From contig CAJVYQ010000057.1 of assembly GCA_913009825.1 (NCBI GenBank), forward strand, positions 1 to 35,513: a stretch of 35,513 nt of DNA, given 5' to 3'. Below are positions 33,869-35,513 of the stretch, one piece after another; the stretch's first letter is position 1, and each line of letters begins with the position of its first letter. Source of the DNA: an uncultured Deferribacteres bacterium (GTDB taxonomy: Bacteria > Zhuqueibacterota > JdFR-76 > DREG01). Both the position numbers and the translations under genes were made by a program. The notes under the pieces are model-generated. The model did not search any database. It saw only the letters and a list, made by a program, of their open reading frames with translations, and was not told the origin of the DNA.

Positions 33869-35119
33869 TTAAATCTCTCTGAAATCCACCAACTTTCCGG
33901 CAATGGCAGCAGCCGTGACCGAAGCAGGACTCGCCAGATATATTTCAGCTTCCCTGCTTCCCATTCTGCCCTTAAAATTGCGGTTGGAAGAACTGATGCA
34001 CACTTCACCGGGAGCCAGAGTTCCTTCATGTGCGCCCAAACAGGGGCCGCAGCCGGGATTCATCACAATCGCGCCGGCTTCGATCAGGGTCGCCAGATAT
34101 CCTTTAGCCATCGCCTCTTGCCAGACCTTCATGGATGCCGGAAATACTAAAAACCGCACATTTTTATTTACCTTTTTCCCTCTGATCATAGATGCCGCAG
34201 TTTCAATGTCTTCCAGACGACCGTTAACGCAACTTCCTAAAAATGCCTGGTTTATTTTTTTCCTATTCACAGCGGAAACCGGCGCCACATTATCCACCGT
34301 ATGCGGGCAGGCTATTTGCGGCTCCAAGTTATTAATATCAAATTCAAGTTCCCCGGCATATTCCGCGTCAGGGTCGGCCCTGATGATTTCAAAATCCGTT
34401 TTTGCCCGCGGTTCAAGCCGGGATAATGTCTTTTTATCCGGTGCGATAAAACCGTTTTTGGCGCCCATTTCTATACTCATATTGGCAATAGTCATTCTGC
34501 CGGCAATGGAAAGATCGGTAATTGCATCGCCGCAAAATTCCACGGATTTATACAGTGCACCGTCCGAACCGATATTGCCGATGATATGTAAAATAATATC
34601 TTTAGCGCTGATTCCCTCCGGCAGTTTCCCTTTTACGGTAATTTTCATGCTCTCCGGTATTTTGAACCAGATGATTCCCGTTGCAAAAATAACCGCCATT
34701 TCACTGCGTCCAATACCTGTGCCGAACGCTCCATAAGCTCCGTAAGTGGTTGTGTGCGAATCGGAACCAACAATTATTTTACCCGGCAAGGCAAATCCTT
34801 CTTCAGATAAAACCTGATGACAAATTCCTTTGTTCACATCATAGAAATTTTTAATACCGTATTTTTCCACAAAAGCCCGGACAATTTTGTGATTCAGCGC
34901 ATATTTTTCGCTGGGCGCCGGAGATGCATGATCTAGTACGATGACATGAATATCCGGATTGAATACTTTGTCAACGCCGATCTCTCTGAATATCATGGAG
35001 ATGGCCGCCGTATTATCATGGGACATGGCGATATCCGGTATAACTTCCACAATTTCACCGGTTTTTATTGGCCGTCCCATTTTTTTTGAAAATACTTTCT
35101 CGACAAATGTTTTGCCCAT
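33869..35119 (-). CDS. Aconitase-superfamily large subunit (LeuC type)
   Basis: A 416-residue protein of the length of archaeal/bacterial LeuC and homoaconitase large subunits. The three cluster cysteines are C297 (G-S-C-V-N-G-R), C357 and C360 (N-P-G-C-G-P-C). Also visible are G-S-D-S-H-T-T-T-Y-G (118-127) and the C-terminal S-S-N-R-N-F-K-G-R-M-G-S. It forms a [4Fe-4S] hydro-lyase with the LeuD-type subunit. It is the first visible gene of the metabolic run; no synthase (LeuA/citrate-synthase type) is in the window. An AGGT sits about 5 bases before ATG. Active-site residues look complete. Confidence 0.93.
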   Translation of the reverse strand: MGKTFVEKVFSKKMGRPIKTGEIVEVIPDIAMSHDNTAAISMIFREIGVDKVFNPDIHVIVLDHASPAPSEKYALNHKIVRAFVEKYGIKNFYDVNKGICHQVLSEEGFALPGKIIVGSDSHTTTYGAYGAFGTGIGRSEMAVIFATGIIWFKIPESMKITVKGKLPEGISAKDIILHIIGNIGSDGALYKSVEFCGDAITDLSIAGRMTIANMSIEMGAKNGFIAPDKKTLSRLEPRAKTDFEIIRADPDAEYAGELEFDINNLEPQIACPHTVDNVAPVSAVNRKKINQAFLGSCVNGRLEDIETAASMIRGKKVNKNVRFLVFPASMKVWQEAMAKGYLATLIEAGAIVMNPGCGPCLGAHEGTLAPGEVCISSSNRNFKGRMGSREAEIYLASPASVTAAAIAGKLVDFREI

Positions 35120-35387
35120 AGCTTACCTATTTTTGTATGATGAATAATTTCAATTTAAATATCACGACTGATACGGAGACGGTGTAGTAATAAAAACTTT
35201 GAAACAGTTGTTTCTAAGAATTTCATCTGTCGGTAACACCCGGCTTAAGCCGGGTGTTACCGACAGATGAATACAAATGCTTGCGATTTTTTGGTAAACA
35301 ATTATTTTTGAACACTCGATAAGCGAGGTAGAATTTATACTTCAAATCCTGTCCAATCTTTTAAATAGAATAATTATCCCGTTTATT
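35120..35387. other. Leader/gap of the LeuC-type gene with a long perfect palindrome
   Basis: No gene. The main feature is a perfect 50-bp palindrome at 35222-35271: arms TTCATCTGTCGGTAACACCC plus GGCTT (25 bases) and their exact complement with no loop spacer. No T-run follows it on the minus strand. It could act as a cruciform or as an end signal for a gene to the right of the window, or be a relic of a repeat. Confidence 0.6.
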
Positions 35388-35513
35388 TAGTGTCTGAACG
35401 AAAAGTGGAAAACATGCATCTTGCTTGTTTTATAAACTGTTTAGTTTCCTTCTTTTCAATAAAATTATAATTCAAACAAGATGTTTGATATACAATTTAG
35501 ATACTTTTCGTTC
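35388..35513. mobile_element. Second-family miniature element, cut by the window edge
   Basis: TAGTGTCTGAACGAAAAGT (from 35388) and the window end ACTTTTCGTTC (35503-35513) are inverted repeats. The missing right-most bases should read AGACACTA beyond the window. Sub-terminal inverted repeats (CATCTTGCTTGTTT near 35417 and AAACAAGATG near 35475) extend the pairing. Same family as 23270-23421. Confidence 0.65.

Noticed and set aside
33903-34736. 277-codon plus-strand ORF
   Set aside because: Antisense shadow of the LeuC-type gene, whose three cluster cysteines and full length are intact.
24012-35513. CRISPR array as an explanation of the repeated motifs
   Set aside because: Copies are few, far apart and occur as inverted pairs with target duplications rather than evenly spaced direct repeats; no cas gene is present.
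1-35513. tRNA, rRNA or known riboswitch
   Set aside because: I looked through the gaps for tRNA-like folds, the T-loop GTTCRANNC pattern and common riboswitch cores and found none that held up.

Overview
All convincing genes lie on the minus strand, so transcription runs from high to low coordinates. DNA is moderately AT-rich, intergenic gaps are full of hairpin-bearing miniature repeats, and the gene mix (multi-domain Ser/Thr kinase, soluble MCP, CheX/CheD-type chemotaxis, LeuCD/PrpD-type metabolism) suggests an uncultured, probably anaerobic bacterium, perhaps of the FCB/Calditrichota/KSB1 neighbourhood. That placement is only an impression: no rRNA, ribosomal protein or other phylogenetic marker is present.

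Layout from high to low coordinates. (1) 35119-29434: metabolic run with aconitase-family large and small subunits (LeuC/LeuD type), an isocitrate/isopropylmalate dehydrogenase-family enzyme with an NADP-type signature, a SnoaL-like protein, an MmgE/PrpD dehydratase-family protein and an HD-domain protein. (2) 28929-26952: small orphan genes: an MpsC/DUF2294 protein, a 39-residue one-helix membrane protein behind an intrinsic terminator, an 88-residue protein and a TraR/DksA zinc-finger protein. (3) 26299-17277: chemotaxis block B: short CheR-like protein, soluble MCP with a possible CheR-binding tail, CheW, a ruined response regulator, CheR, CheB, a histidine-kinase-like protein with Asn in place of the phospho-accepting His, CheD, CheR, HDOD protein. 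(4) 17063-9586: chemotaxis block A: CheY, CheX, a CheC-like/pseudo-receiver fusion, membrane MCP, CheW, CheA, CheB. (5) 9258-341: tightly overlapping signalling operon: AAA-TPR protein, TPR protein, Ser/Thr kinase-AAA-TPR protein, histidine kinase, zinc-ribbon-TPR and zinc-ribbon-FHA proteins.

How the parts may work together. Blocks A and B have one CheA but two MCPs, two CheWs, two CheBs and two full CheRs, and no flagellar, pilus or gliding gene is in the window, so the output is unknown. The kinase operon looks like a self-contained phospho-signalling module (Ser/Thr kinase, histidine kinase, FHA reader, TPR scaffolds).

The gaps hold at least three families of short non-coding elements with terminal inverted repeats. 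One family (GTAACTATTCAG ends) is flanked by 8-bp target duplications, as expected for IS66-type miniature elements. The families appear to carry different and sometimes shared internal hairpins. One element of the second family abuts a truncated and frameshifted response-regulator gene.
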